Assembly (NCBI GenBank): GCA_016709965.1
Contig: JADJLT010000001.1
Span: 248,001-312,000, forward strand
Direction: 5' to 3'
Source: Betaproteobacteria bacterium
GTDB taxonomy: Bacteria; Pseudomonadota; Gammaproteobacteria; Burkholderiales; Rhodocyclaceae
DNA length: 64,000 bases
Every line of letters starts with the position of its first letter. The first letter of the stretch is position 1. The notes under the pieces were generated by a model. The model ran no database searches and was not told the DNA's origin. It saw nothing but the letters and a program-made list of their open reading frames with translations. The translations under genes and the position numbers were made by a program. This document shows, one piece after another, positions 17,976-26,569 of the stretch.

Positions 17976-19414
17976 CGCCGATCAATGTCGATGTCGCCAT
18001 TATCGGCTCCGGGACAGCCGGCATGGGCGCCTACCTGAGCGCCAGAGCCCATACCGATTCGATCTTGCTCATCGAAGGCGGCAACTACGGAACGACTTGC
18101 GCCCGTGTCGGCTGCATGCCGAGCAAACTGTTGATTGCAGCAGCCGAAGTTGCGCACCAGGCGCGCCATGCTGATCGATTTGGGATATATGCCAGGGAGC
18201 TGGTGGTCGACGGCCCGGCAGTGATGGCGCGGGTGCAGCGCGAACGTGATCGCTTTGTAGGATTCGTTCTGGCCACCGTCGATGCCATGCCGGGCGGTGT
18301 CCGGTGGACGGCAAACGTCTGTTTTCAGGATGCCAATACTCTAGTGACGCCCAAGGGCCAGTTGATTCACGCCCGGCGCATTGTCATCGCCGCGGGCAGC
18401 AAACCTGTCTTGCCGCCATTGCTGCAAGAACTGGATGCCCACCTGCTGACCAGCGAGAACATTTTTGAATTGCCGACCCTGCCGAAAAGCCTGGCAGTTT
18501 TCGGGACCGGGCCGCTCGGCATTGAATTGGGACAGGCAATGAGCCGCCTCGGCGTCGAAGTCATGATGTTCGGCGTCGGCGGCGGCATTGCGGGGATTCA
18601 CGACCCTGAGATGCGCGACTACGCGAACAAAATTTTGAATCTTGAGTTTTATCTCAATGCGGAGGCGAACGTTGATTCTGTCAGCGAAGCCGAAGGCGGG
18701 GTCGTAGTCCATTACCGGCAAAAGGACGACACTCGGATCACAAAGGAGTTCGACTATGTGCTGGCGGCGACCGGTCGGGCGCCGGACCTTGCCGGACTTG
18801 GCCTGGCAAATACCGGACTGCAACTGGATAAACGTGGCGTGCCACTATTTGACCGCTACACGCTGCAATGTGGCGACAGCACGATCTTTATTGCCGGCGA
18901 TGCCAGCAATGAGATTCCCCTGCTGCATGAAGCCGCTGACCAAGGGCGCATTGCCGGCGACAATGCCGGGCGCTATCCCAATGTCCAACCGGGGCTGCGC
19001 CGTACGCCGCTGGCTATTGTCTTCTGCGACCCACAAGTCGCTTCGGCCGGCGCCTCCTTGAAAACCTTGAGTCAGCACTTCCAGGGACGCTTCGCGGTAG
19101 GCTACGCCTCCTTCGAAGACCAAGGACGCAGCCGGGTCATGCTGCGCAACAAGGGGATGCTGAAAGTCTATGCCGAAGTCAGCAGCGGCTTGTTACTAGG
19201 CGCCGAAATGTTCGGCCCTGGTGCCGAGCACATCGGCCATCTGCTGGCATGGGCAGTGCAAAAACGCATGACGGTGGATGAAATGCTGGAAATGCCCTTC
19301 TATCACCCAGTCATCGAAGAAGGATTGCGTACCGCATTGCGCGACGTGAAGCATCAATTGCATGCCGGTCCGGCAGTCGTCGATCAAGGCATGGATTGTG
19401 GGCCGGGTTGCTGA
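17972..19414 (+). CDS. dihydrolipoamide dehydrogenase-like flavoprotein disulfide reductase
   Basis: A 480-residue class I pyridine nucleotide-disulfide oxidoreductase. It has an N-terminal FAD site (AIIGSGTAGMGAYLSA), the redox disulfide CARVGC followed by MPSK, an NAD(P)-binding domain (AVFGTGPLGIELGQAM), a second FAD contact (IFIAGDA) and a dimerisation domain with an HPVIEEGLRTAL end. It resembles Lpd-type proteins but is not in a 2-oxoacid dehydrogenase cluster. Fused translationally to a Prx-Grx gene, it may regenerate a thiol for it; that is inference. The C-terminus carries two extra Cys (MDCGPGC). Confidence 0.85.
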   Translation: MTPINVDVAIIGSGTAGMGAYLSARAHTDSILLIEGGNYGTTCARVGCMPSKLLIAAAEVAHQARHADRFGIYARELVVDGPAVMARVQRERDRFVGFVLATVDAMPGGVRWTANVCFQDANTLVTPKGQLIHARRIVIAAGSKPVLPPLLQELDAHLLTSENIFELPTLPKSLAVFGTGPLGIELGQAMSRLGVEVMMFGVGGGIAGIHDPEMRDYANKILNLEFYLNAEANVDSVSEAEGGVVVHYRQKDDTRITKEFDYVLAATGRAPDLAGLGLANTGLQLDKRGVPLFDRYTLQCGDSTIFIAGDASNEIPLLHEAADQGRIAGDNAGRYPNVQPGLRRTPLAIVFCDPQVASAGASLKTLSQHFQGRFAVGYASFEDQGRSRVMLRNKGMLKVYAEVSSGLLLGAEMFGPGAEHIGHLLAWAVQKRMTVDEMLEMPFYHPVIEEGLRTALRDVKHQLHAGPAVVDQGMDCGPGC

Positions 19415-19575
19415 ATGGTGTTGTTGTCCGTCTGGTGCTTGATCCAGTTTTGGTCAGGTGTTACCCACTGCCACCGACGAGCATTCTGCAGGGATTGGAA
19501 GGTGCGCTTCGGGTATCGTTTTGACGGGATGCGCGTTGCTGGACCTTCTGACATCCTAAACACATCGCTTGTTGA

Positions 19576-19860
19576 TTACTCTGCAGTCACCCGCCAAATC
19601 ATATTTCCAACGTCGTTAGCGACCAGCAGGGCACTGCGCTTGTCGAGCCCCACGCCGACCGGCCGTCCATGGGCGCGGCCTTGCTCGTCGCGAAATCCGG
19701 TCAACACATCAACCGGCAGATTGCCATCTGGCATCCCGTTTGCGAACAAAACGAAGGTCACTTTGTAGCCGCTATGCGGCTGGCGGTTCCGAGAGCCGTG
19801 CTGGCCGACGAACATGCCGTTGGCGAAGCGGGATGGCAAGGACGTGCCGGCAGATGAGGC
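19576..19860 (-). pseudogene. remnant of a PQQ-type sorbosone dehydrogenase
   Basis: On the minus strand the frame encodes LPSRFANGMFVGQHGSRNRQ, then HSGYKVTF, GLDKRSALLVANDVGN and IWRVTAE. This matches only the C-terminal part of L-sorbosone dehydrogenase-like beta-propeller proteins. An in-frame stop at 19861-19863 ends the similarity upstream and no start of the protein is present, so it is a truncated remnant. Confidence 0.65.
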
Positions 19861-19870
19861 CTATCCAAGT

Positions 19871-20321
19871 TCACACCGTACTAACAGTATCCTTTAATTC
19901 ACCGACTGTTGCCTTGATGATCTCCCGTGCCACTGCCGTTTCATGCTCCGTTTTAGCCTGCACTAGCAGAACAACTTGATCACTGGCAATGGCGTCCCGG
20001 ACCAAGTCAGAAAGCCAGCCGTCCTTGTGATCAACACCATTGCTGGCCCCGGCCGTAGCACCGACAAAGGCGCCCAGGCTGGCACCCCAGCCCAGCATGA
20101 CCAGCGGTGCCCACTGCCGTACCGATCGCGCCGTCGACCAGCACGTTGGTCAGCACTTCATTGTTCTCGCCTTTGAGTTCGACAATGGCCGGACCCGATT
20201 CTGCGTCGAAAATCTGTAACTCGGCACGCGGCAGTCCGCGCGCGACGAGGCTGGAAAGTGCGCCTTCTGCCTCGGCGCGGTTGGCAAAAAAGCCGGATAC
20301 GTGATGGCAATATTCGTTCAT
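19871..20321 (-). pseudogene. glycine-zipper stress protein broken by a frameshift
   Basis: The start MNEYCHHVSGFFANRAEAEGAL at 20321 reads well to DGAIGTAVGTAG. The continuation VMLGWGASLGAFVGATAG down to KDTVSTV is in another frame and ends at 19871. The switch is near 20095-20110, and the total length is one base more than a multiple of three, so one inserted base would explain it. The restored protein of about 149 residues would be soluble with a Gly/Ala-rich middle, resembling general stress proteins. The frameshift is visible in the sequence; the cause is unknown. Confidence 0.6.
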
Positions 20322-20466
20322 GGTTGTTCTCCTGTTGGGGATCCGCAGGTTACGGACGACAGCCTAGCCCCGCAACTGAGCGATTGGATATGTCTGGATT
20401 ACCCAATGACGGCGAACCAGACAAGGCGCTATATCATGCCTACTGGCCGATGCTGCAGTTGAGTGT

Positions 20467-20661
20467 TCAGCGGATTTCATGGCGTCGATTCTCTGAACGG
20501 GAACGGCTAAGCTTGCGGGCCTGCGGCCTGAGATACAGCGACATCAAAGGCGTTACCGAAATCCCGTGCAGAATGATGGAAGCGGCGACTGCAGACAGCT
20601 TGATATTGATCGCCTGATCAGCCAACTGGCCGGACAGTCCATGGTTCAAGACAAACATCAA
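20467..20661 (-). pseudogene. C-terminal remnant of a CPA1-type Na+/H+ antiporter
   Basis: The frame LMFVLNHGLSGQLADQ, then KLSAVAASIILHGISVTPLM matches the end of bacterial NhaP/CPA1 antiporters, where HGISVTPLM is a hallmark. A stop codon lies directly upstream in frame and no further antiporter sequence is intact, so this is a decayed fragment. Confidence 0.5.
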
Positions 20662-20894
20662 TCAATAGACATGGGCAAACTGAGTTTTCTGGGCATTGTT
20701 GGTAGCCTGCGCAAAGTTGCCTACAACCATCTTGCCCTGAAAGCTACGCAGCGGTTACTGCCGGACTTTCGGAGGGATTACCTCAATGATTTACCTTATC
20801 GGATGCAGCGTCTTAATTCAAATCCGAGGGATTCGCGCGGGACGATTCATCATTTCAATAGGCGGCACAATGTTCCGCCTCATGACACCTTTTC
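20662..20894. other. gene-free stretch
   Basis: Probable decayed DNA between the antiporter remnant and repeat copy 4. No supported gene. Confidence 0.4.
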
Positions 20895-20929
20895 CCGCGG
20901 TCAACCGGAAAAATCCGCCAAAATCGAAA
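20895..20929 (+). repeat. dispersed CGGTCAACCGG element, copy 4
   Basis: It reads CCGCGGTCAACCGG, then AAAAATCCGCCAAAATCGAA, on the plus strand. It is the only strong copy in this orientation. It lies 36 bp past the end of the uracil-DNA glycosylase gene. Confidence 0.75.
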
Positions 20930-20964
20930 TATTCAAAATCAGTTTCAGCCTGCCACCCGGCCGG

Positions 20965-21750
20965 TCAGAACGGCAATTCAGGGGTTGTCTGCTCGCCGAG
21001 CAGGCGCCGGGCGAAGAGCAGATCTTCCCAGGCCTTGGCCTTGTCCGGCAGATTGCGCAGCAAATAGGCCGGGTGATAGGTGACCACCACCGGAATCCCG
21101 GCGTATTCGAAACGCTGGCCGCGCATGGCGCCCAGTGTCTTGTCGTCATGCAGGACGGCATGAACTGCCGCCTTGCCGAGCAGCACAATGATTTTGGGTT
21201 TAAGCAGCGCTATCTGTCGTTCGAGATAAGACCAGCAAGCTGCCATTTCGGCAGACTCCGGTGTCCGATTGCCGGGTGGCCGGCACTTCACCGCATTGGC
21301 AATGTAGACCCGGTTGCCGCGGGCGATGTCGAGTGATGCCAGCATGTTGTCGAGCAACTTGCCGGCCTGGCCCACAAACGGCTCGCCCTGGACATCCTCG
21401 TCGGCACCCGGCCCTTCGCCAATAAACAGCCAGTCCGGATTCAAATCCCCCACGCCAAGCACGGCCTGCTTGCGTTGCTGGCAAAGCGGGCAGAGACGAC
21501 ATTCGGCGACCTGCTTGCTCAATGTCGGCCAATCCATTCCGCTGATCGCAGTCGGTGATACCGGCACTCGCGGCGCCTCGGCAATCGGTTGCGCTGCAGG
21601 CATTTGCGGCACGTCTGGGTCGGCGCTGGAGATTGAACGTTCCGGCGCCTCCTCGGAAGCGGCTGTCACTACGGTTTGCCCCGGTTCGCGTAATACCCAG
21701 ATTGGCGAAATGCCCATTTCAATCAGCATCTGCTCGCGACTCAGGGTCAT
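20965..21750 (-). CDS. family 4 uracil-DNA glycosylase (Fe-S)
   Basis: A 261-residue protein. After a variable N-terminal region of about 80 residues, the type 4 UDG core follows: CRLCPLC (iron-sulfur ligands), GEGPGADEDVQGEPFVG with the catalytic-site motif, KCRPPGNRTP and ACWSYL (further ligand Cys), and HPAYLLR. It removes uracil from DNA. The N-terminal region resembles the low-complexity extension found in proteobacterial members fused to the polymerase-associated family. It overlaps rimI by 4 bp, and the order tsaB-rimI-udg is common in betaproteobacteria. Confidence 0.9.
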   Translation of the reverse strand: MTLSREQMLIEMGISPIWVLREPGQTVVTAASEEAPERSISSADPDVPQMPAAQPIAEAPRVPVSPTAISGMDWPTLSKQVAECRLCPLCQQRKQAVLGVGDLNPDWLFIGEGPGADEDVQGEPFVGQAGKLLDNMLASLDIARGNRVYIANAVKCRPPGNRTPESAEMAACWSYLERQIALLKPKIIVLLGKAAVHAVLHDDKTLGAMRGQRFEYAGIPVVVTYHPAYLLRNLPDKAKAWEDLLFARRLLGEQTTPELPF

Positions 21751-22208
21751 GCCAGTTCCTTGTCAAAAATCAGCGCATCCTCGCGCCCGACCACCGCCGG
21801 ATAATAGCCTTTGCGAAGTCCGATCTGGCGAAATCCGAAGTGACGGTATAGCTCGACTGCCCGCTCGTTGGACGGCCGGACTTCAAGAAACAACCGGCTA
21901 GCGCCGCCCAGTCGGGCGCACTCCATGGCATGGCGCAGCATCCGCGCGCCGTAGCCCTGACCTTGGTAACGCTTGCAGATGCCGATGGTCAGCAGGTGAG
22001 CCTCATCAATGACCGACATGACCACCGAAAACCCGATCAGATCGCCACCCATCCTAAGCACCCAGACGCTATAACCGGCGGTCAGCGAATCCGCAAAATT
22101 GATGCGTGACCAAGGGAACACCTGCAAAGTCGCTTCGAGCGCCGCCACGGCATCAAGATCGTGCTCGTTCATCGGGAAGAATTCGGCGGCGATCGTCAGG
22201 CCACTCAT
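21747..22208 (-). CDS. rimI: ribosomal protein S18-alanine N-acetyltransferase
   Basis: A 153-residue GNAT acetyltransferase with the acetyl-CoA loop (ICKRYQGQGYGARMLRHAM) and RLFLEVRPSNERAVELYRHFGF, the usual RimI signature. It acetylates the N-terminus of ribosomal protein S18. It is coupled by 4-bp overlaps to tsaB upstream and udg downstream. Confidence 0.9.
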   Translation of the reverse strand: MSGLTIAAEFFPMNEHDLDAVAALEATLQVFPWSRINFADSLTAGYSVWVLRMGGDLIGFSVVMSVIDEAHLLTIGICKRYQGQGYGARMLRHAMECARLGGASRLFLEVRPSNERAVELYRHFGFRQIGLRKGYYPAVVGREDALIFDKELA

Positions 22209-22894
22209 GCTCGCCCACCCTCGCTGAGCCGCTCGGCAACGGTCTTCGCCACCTTGTCACGGATGTACAGAGGCGCCGCCAGCGCAGCATCGATGCCTTC
22301 GCCCCGCATCGCTCGCGGCGCTGCCAACCGTACTAAGGCAGCAGCCGTCGGTAAAACGCCGGCCTGTACGGCAATACCGACAGCATTCAAGCGCGCAGCC
22401 AGCACCGGATAAGCGGTCATCGCATTGCCGCAGGCCAGCCAATCCGGCTCACCCGGCAAGACCACGGCATCCGGCGACGCGACGCGAATATCGCCCTGCA
22501 GCACATAAACGCCATCGATCAAGCGATAGCTGCCGGCATAGATCTCGCCCATCCGCGCATCCAGCAGCGCAAGAACGCGCTCGGCACCTGCCAGAGAAGC
22601 GATGGTTTCAAGACTGGTCACCGGTATCAGCGGTAGACCGGCAGCCACCGCCAACCCCTGCGCGCCACCGCAAGCCACGCGCAAGCCGGTGAAGGCGCCG
22701 GGACCGACGCCAAAGGCAATCGCATCCAGTTGGCTGACCTTCAATCCGGCTTCGGCCAGCAATTCACGCACCAGCGGCAACAGGGTTTCAGAGTGCGAAC
22801 GTCCCGTCGGACAGGTGCGCTCAAGCACCTCCCCATCACGCCAAAGCGCACAGGAGCCTAGTTCGGTAGATGTTTCCAGAGCAAGTATCTGCAT
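22205..22894 (-). CDS. tsaB: tRNA threonylcarbamoyladenosine biosynthesis protein TsaB
   Basis: A 229-residue protein of the ASKHA fold (MQILALETSTELGSCALW, then GVGPGAFTGLRVACGGAQGLA), matching TsaB, which forms the t6A-modifying complex with TsaD and TsaE. The ATG at 22894 gives the family N-terminus; the frame is open for 14 more codons. It is first in the tsaB-rimI-udg operon. Confidence 0.92.
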   Translation of the reverse strand: MQILALETSTELGSCALWRDGEVLERTCPTGRSHSETLLPLVRELLAEAGLKVSQLDAIAFGVGPGAFTGLRVACGGAQGLAVAAGLPLIPVTSLETIASLAGAERVLALLDARMGEIYAGSYRLIDGVYVLQGDIRVASPDAVVLPGEPDWLACGNAMTAYPVLAARLNAVGIAVQAGVLPTAAALVRLAAPRAMRGEGIDAALAAPLYIRDKVAKTVAERLSEGGRA

Positions 22895-22938
22895 GGGCCG
22901 GCATTTTACCGGAGCACGCTCCCGGCCGGGGTTCAATC

Positions 22939-23229
22939 TCAGCGCCAGTTGCGTCCGCCACGCCTTTCGCGTTGCTCGGGCCAGCCGCGCTGCTCGCGGA
23001 TTTGCTGGCGCAATTCGCGCCGTTCATCCGGTGGCACATCCCGCCAGCGTGGCGAGCCTTCCTGCTGGCGGATTTCACGCTCCTGCTGCCAGTGCTCACG
23101 CATTTCCTGGCGTATCTGTCGCCGCTCATCCGGCGGCAAATCGCGCCAGTAGCCCTGCTGCGCCCACACGCCCCCGGCTGAGCCAAGCAGGCTCAGCAAC
23201 AATACGGAAAGGGCAATGCGACGTTTCAT
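22939..23229 (-). CDS. DUF3106-like exported protein with a tandem repeat
   Basis: A 96-residue protein with a signal peptide (MKRRIALSVLLLSLLGSAGG, cleavage near VWA-QQ). The rest is basic and Arg/Gln-rich and holds two copies of a WRDxPPDERRxxRQ unit of about 30 residues, resembling DUF3106 proteins. It is probably periplasmic and of unknown function. It is divergent from the OmpR-type regulator, so it may belong to that regulator's circuit. Confidence 0.7.
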   Translation of the reverse strand: MKRRIALSVLLLSLLGSAGGVWAQQGYWRDLPPDERRQIRQEMREHWQQEREIRQQEGSPRWRDVPPDERRELRQQIREQRGWPEQRERRGGRNWR

Positions 23230-23388
23230 GATGGCAAGCTTGGACTTGAGTTCAGGTGCAATCATTGTCCATCGACTGGCGCTGTGCAAGTATCAGGAAA
23301 TGTAAGAATATGTTTCCCGGCCGCCTGCCGACAATCCTTGTTACCATTTGCGGCATCCAACCCCCTGTCCGCCTATATCCTTGCCAGC

Positions 23389-24114
23389 ATGAACGAACAA
23401 CACTCACACATCCTTGTCGTCGATGACGATGCCCGTCTGCGTGACCTGCTGACCCGCTATCTGGGTGAACAGGGTTTCGAGGTCAAGGCAGCCGCCGATG
23501 GCCAGCAAATGGACAAGCTGCGCGCCCGCGAACACTATCACCTGATCGTGCTCGACCTGATGATGCCGGGCGAAGATGGCCTGACCATCTGCCGCCGCCT
23601 GCGCGGCCAGGGCGACCTGACGCCGATCATCATGCTGACCGCCAAGGGCGATGAAATTGACCGCATCGTCGGCCTCGAAATGGGCGCCGATGATTACCTG
23701 CCGAAACCGTTCAACCCGCGTGAGCTGCTCGCCCGCATTCACGCCGTGCTCCGGCGCCAGGGCAACAAGCCGCCCGGCGCCCCGGAAGATGATCAGGAAA
23801 CAATACGTTTCGGCAATATCGAAGTCGATCTCGCCGCCCGTACCCTGACCCGGGGCACTGAACTCCAGTCGCTGACCACAGGGGAGTTTGCCGTGCTGAA
23901 GGTCATGCTCCAGCACCCACGCCAGCCCCTCTCCCGCGACAAGCTGATGACGCTGGCCCGCGGTCGCGAGCAAGGGCCATTCGACCGCGCCATTGACGTT
24001 CAGGTTTCCCGGCTACGCAAGCTGATCGAAGCCGATCCGGCGCAACCGCGCTATCTGCAAACAGTCTGGGGCTTCGGCTACGTCTTCGTGCCGGACGGCG
24101 CCGCGCGAGATTAA
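23389..24114 (+). CDS. ompR: OmpR-type response regulator
   Basis: A 241-residue regulator. The receiver domain has the acidic pocket (VVDDD, residues 11-14), the phospho-acceptor Asp56 (VLDLMMPGEDG) and the conserved Lys (TAKGDE). The C-terminal winged helix ends WGFGYVF. The sequence is close to OmpR. The start at MNEQHSH is favoured over the open upstream frame by domain length. The sensor kinase gene follows after 4 bp. Confidence 0.85.
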   Translation: MNEQHSHILVVDDDARLRDLLTRYLGEQGFEVKAAADGQQMDKLRAREHYHLIVLDLMMPGEDGLTICRRLRGQGDLTPIIMLTAKGDEIDRIVGLEMGADDYLPKPFNPRELLARIHAVLRRQGNKPPGAPEDDQETIRFGNIEVDLAARTLTRGTELQSLTTGEFAVLKVMLQHPRQPLSRDKLMTLARGREQGPFDRAIDVQVSRLRKLIEADPAQPRYLQTVWGFGYVFVPDGAARD

Positions 24115-24118
24115 TCCG

Positions 24119-25420
24119 ATGCCGCGCACGCTACTGGCGCGCACTTTCCTGTTGCTCGCCTTGCTGGTGCTGCTGACCACAGCGGCCTGGCTGAGCCTGT
24201 TCCGTTACATTGACGCCGAACCACGTGCGCGGGAAAGCGCGCAGTTGGCAGCCTCGGCGGTCAACCTGATTCGCGCCTCGCTGTTTGCCGCAGCACCGGA
24301 AAAACGTCTTGGCCTGTTCGCCGAATTTTCCACCCGCGAAGGTATGCGTCTGCTGCCCGCAGAGCCGGAAGACAAGATCGAGCCCATGCCGGACGGGCGT
24401 TTCATTCGATTGCTGCAAAGCGAACTCGAAGCCCGGTTGGGCGAGCACACCCGCATTGCCGCCAGCGTTGATGATATTCCCGGTTTCTGGGTCAGCTTCC
24501 GTCTGGATGAAGGCGACGATGAAGAATACTGGCTGGTTCTGCCCCGTGAGCGGGCAAAGCGCAGCATTGCCACCCACTGGCTGGCCTGGGGCGCATTGGC
24601 CTTTGCGCTGGCGCTGGCGGTCGCCTGGATGATTGCTTCGCGCATCAGTCGGCCGCTCAAGGCCATGGCGATTTCGGCTGAAACCGTCGGTCGAGGCCAG
24701 ATCCCCCATCCCTTACCCGAAGATGGCGCCGAAGAATTGAGTCGTCTGGCTATCGCCTTCAACACCATGGCGGCCGACCTACAGCGTCATGAAAAGGACC
24801 GTTCCGAAGTCCTGGCCGGCATCTCGCACGACCTGCGAACACCGCTGACCCGCCTGCGGCTGGAAGCCGAAATGAGCATCGCCGATGACGGTGCACGCCA
24901 GGGCGTGGTAGCCGATATCGAGCAGATGGAGGCCGTGATCTCCCAGTTCATGGACTACGCCCGAACCGAATCCGGTGAAACACCGACGCTGACTGACTTG
25001 TCGCACCTCCTCGCGGGCATCGTCGAGCGCCAGGCTTGTGTCGGCCATCCGCTGATCGCTGCCATCGAACAGATGCCGGAGACAATGCTCCGACCCAAGG
25101 CAATCAGCCGCGCGGTGACCAATCTGGTCGACAACGCCGTGAAATATGGCGGTGGCGACATCACATTGGCGGCTGCTACGGTCAACGGGAAAATATCGAT
25201 AGAAATCAAAGATCACGGGCCGGGCGTGCCTGAGGCAGATGTCGAGCGACTCAAGCGCCCATTCACCAGACTGGAGTCGGCGCGAACCAATGCAACCGGT
25301 ACTGGCCTTGGGCTGGCCATTGTCGAGCGCATCGCCCGCCTGCACGACGGTCAGCTCGATCTGTTGGCGAATGCGGGCGGCGGCCTGATCGCCCGCCTAA
25401 CGCTGCCAGTCAGCCGCTGA
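24119..25420 (+). CDS. EnvZ-like sensor histidine kinase
   Basis: A 433-residue membrane kinase. A first membrane helix at the N-terminus (LLARTFLLLALLVLLTTAAW) is followed by a periplasmic domain, a second helix (LAWGALAFALALAVAWMI), HAMP (SRPLKAMAISAETVGRG), an H-box with the phospho-acceptor His (GISHDLRTPLTRLRLEAEM), and N-, G1- and G2-boxes (NLVDNAVKYG, DHGPGVP, TGLGLAIVERI). It pairs with the OmpR-type regulator and may respond to osmolarity, by homology only. A stretch near 25175-25210 resembles a degenerate copy of the dispersed repeat. The end overlaps the convergent HDOD gene by 11 bp. Confidence 0.88.
   Translation: MPRTLLARTFLLLALLVLLTTAAWLSLFRYIDAEPRARESAQLAASAVNLIRASLFAAAPEKRLGLFAEFSTREGMRLLPAEPEDKIEPMPDGRFIRLLQSELEARLGEHTRIAASVDDIPGFWVSFRLDEGDDEEYWLVLPRERAKRSIATHWLAWGALAFALALAVAWMIASRISRPLKAMAISAETVGRGQIPHPLPEDGAEELSRLAIAFNTMAADLQRHEKDRSEVLAGISHDLRTPLTRLRLEAEMSIADDGARQGVVADIEQMEAVISQFMDYARTESGETPTLTDLSHLLAGIVERQACVGHPLIAAIEQMPETMLRPKAISRAVTNLVDNAVKYGGGDITLAAATVNGKISIEIKDHGPGVPEADVERLKRPFTRLESARTNATGTGLGLAIVERIARLHDGQLDLLANAGGGLIARLTLPVSR
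25175..25210 (+). repeat. possible degenerate dispersed element inside the envZ-like gene
   Basis: GCTACGGTCAACGGGAAAAT, then ATCGATAGAAATCAAA shares GCTACGGTCAAC and an A-rich tail with the element. It has lost one C of the CCGG core, and it encodes ATVNGK where the full copies encode ATVNREK. Chance is not excluded. Confidence 0.3.
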
Positions 25421-26252
25421 ACGCTACACAGGCTTCATCCATGCTGGCGACAACTTGCTGCAGCACGGCGGAAACTTTCTCGCCATTCAAGCGAAGGCGT
25501 TGCCAGGCTGTCTGATCGACGGGCAACACCATTTCACCTGCGCTTCGGGCCAATCCCAGTCCGTGAGCGATGGCATCCGAAATATGGATGATATCGGCCA
25601 GCGAGTCGGCGGTAGCGCCGGAGGGGGAGTGATGGTCGATGACAGCTGAGTGCAGCGATGATGGAAAGTGCCACAGTTCGGCCAGCAAGCCGCCAACGGC
25701 TGAATGGTCAATGCCAAGTACGTCACGCTCGGCCACCACCAGCGAACAATCATGATGCTCACGATAGGCAAGCGCCCTGGTGTACTGTTCGGCAAAGCAA
25801 CTGGCCAAGGCCAACTCGCCGATATCGTGCAGAACGCCGGCCGTGAAGGCCAATTCCGGATTGCGTTCAGACAGCACGGCCAGCGCCCGAGCGCCAAGAC
25901 CGGTGCCGATACTGTGGCGGATATATCCATTCGGATCAAACCCCGGACACTGATCGGCGCGAAAGACACTGTTCACGCTGACCGCCAGCACCATGCTGCG
26001 TACAGCCCGAAATCCGACCAGAACGACCGCATCGTTGATCGTCGCGACGCGGCACTGCAAGCCATAGAACGATGAGTTCGCAATACGCAGCAGGCACGCC
26101 GTCAGCGCCTGATCCTTGGCGATTTGCCGCGAAAGCTGCCCAACATCCATATCATCCTGATTGAATGAAGCAAGCAGGTCGCAAACAATGCTTGGCAGCG
26201 CAGGTAGACACTTCAGCCGGGCAACGATTGCGTCCTTTGGCAGAAAATTCAT
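25410..26252 (-). CDS. HDOD-domain protein
   Basis: A 280-residue protein whose whole length is an HDOD domain (LPALPSIVCDLLASFNQDDM, then LSRQIAKDQALTACLLRIANSSFYG, then HDIGELALASCFAEQY, then DHSAVGGLLAELWHFPSSL). HDOD proteins are catalytically degenerate relatives of HD domains and often act in c-di-GMP and other signalling. It is the last gene of a three-gene unit with a 106-residue protein and a GGDEF-EAL protein. Confidence 0.85.
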   Translation of the reverse strand: MNFLPKDAIVARLKCLPALPSIVCDLLASFNQDDMDVGQLSRQIAKDQALTACLLRIANSSFYGLQCRVATINDAVVLVGFRAVRSMVLAVSVNSVFRADQCPGFDPNGYIRHSIGTGLGARALAVLSERNPELAFTAGVLHDIGELALASCFAEQYTRALAYREHHDCSLVVAERDVLGIDHSAVGGLLAELWHFPSSLHSAVIDHHSPSGATADSLADIIHISDAIAHGLGLARSAGEMVLPVDQTAWQRLRLNGEKVSAVLQQVVASMDEACVAFSG

Positions 26253-26569
26253 GCGCAGCGTTCCAGCTGAAACTCAAGAATGGCTTTATGGAGCGCCTGT
26301 GTGGCCTCACCCTCGCCGGCCTTGCGGAACAACCGGGCCAGTTGTTGTTCGATTTCTGCCTGGCGGGCCGCCAAAACAACAGGATCGAGCATCTCTTCTC
26401 GTTCGATGACCAACTGGAGCACATTCCGCCGTTGCAGGCTTTGCAGGATGCTGTCTGTCAATAGCGCTGCTGCAGGCAAAAGCACGCGCCCGCTATCATC
26501 CATCACGGCCATGGCCAGCCGCATGCCGGGCTGGGCGTCCTTGATGGCGACGGTATCGTGGACGATCAT
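26249..26569 (-). CDS. small signalling-associated protein of unknown function
   Basis: A 106-residue protein (MIVHDTVAIKDAQPGMRLAM, then DDSGRVLLPAAALLTDSILQSLQRRNV, then an acidic helical tail). The first 60 residues resemble the short beta-rich segment often found before HD-GYP or HDOD domains (PGM, then GRVLLP, then L.I..L...). It overlaps genes on both sides by 4 bp, so all three are translated as one unit. It probably works with the HDOD protein, by context. Confidence 0.7.
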   Translation of the reverse strand: MIVHDTVAIKDAQPGMRLAMAVMDDSGRVLLPAAALLTDSILQSLQRRNVLQLVIEREEMLDPVVLAARQAEIEQQLARLFRKAGEGEATQALHKAILEFQLERCA

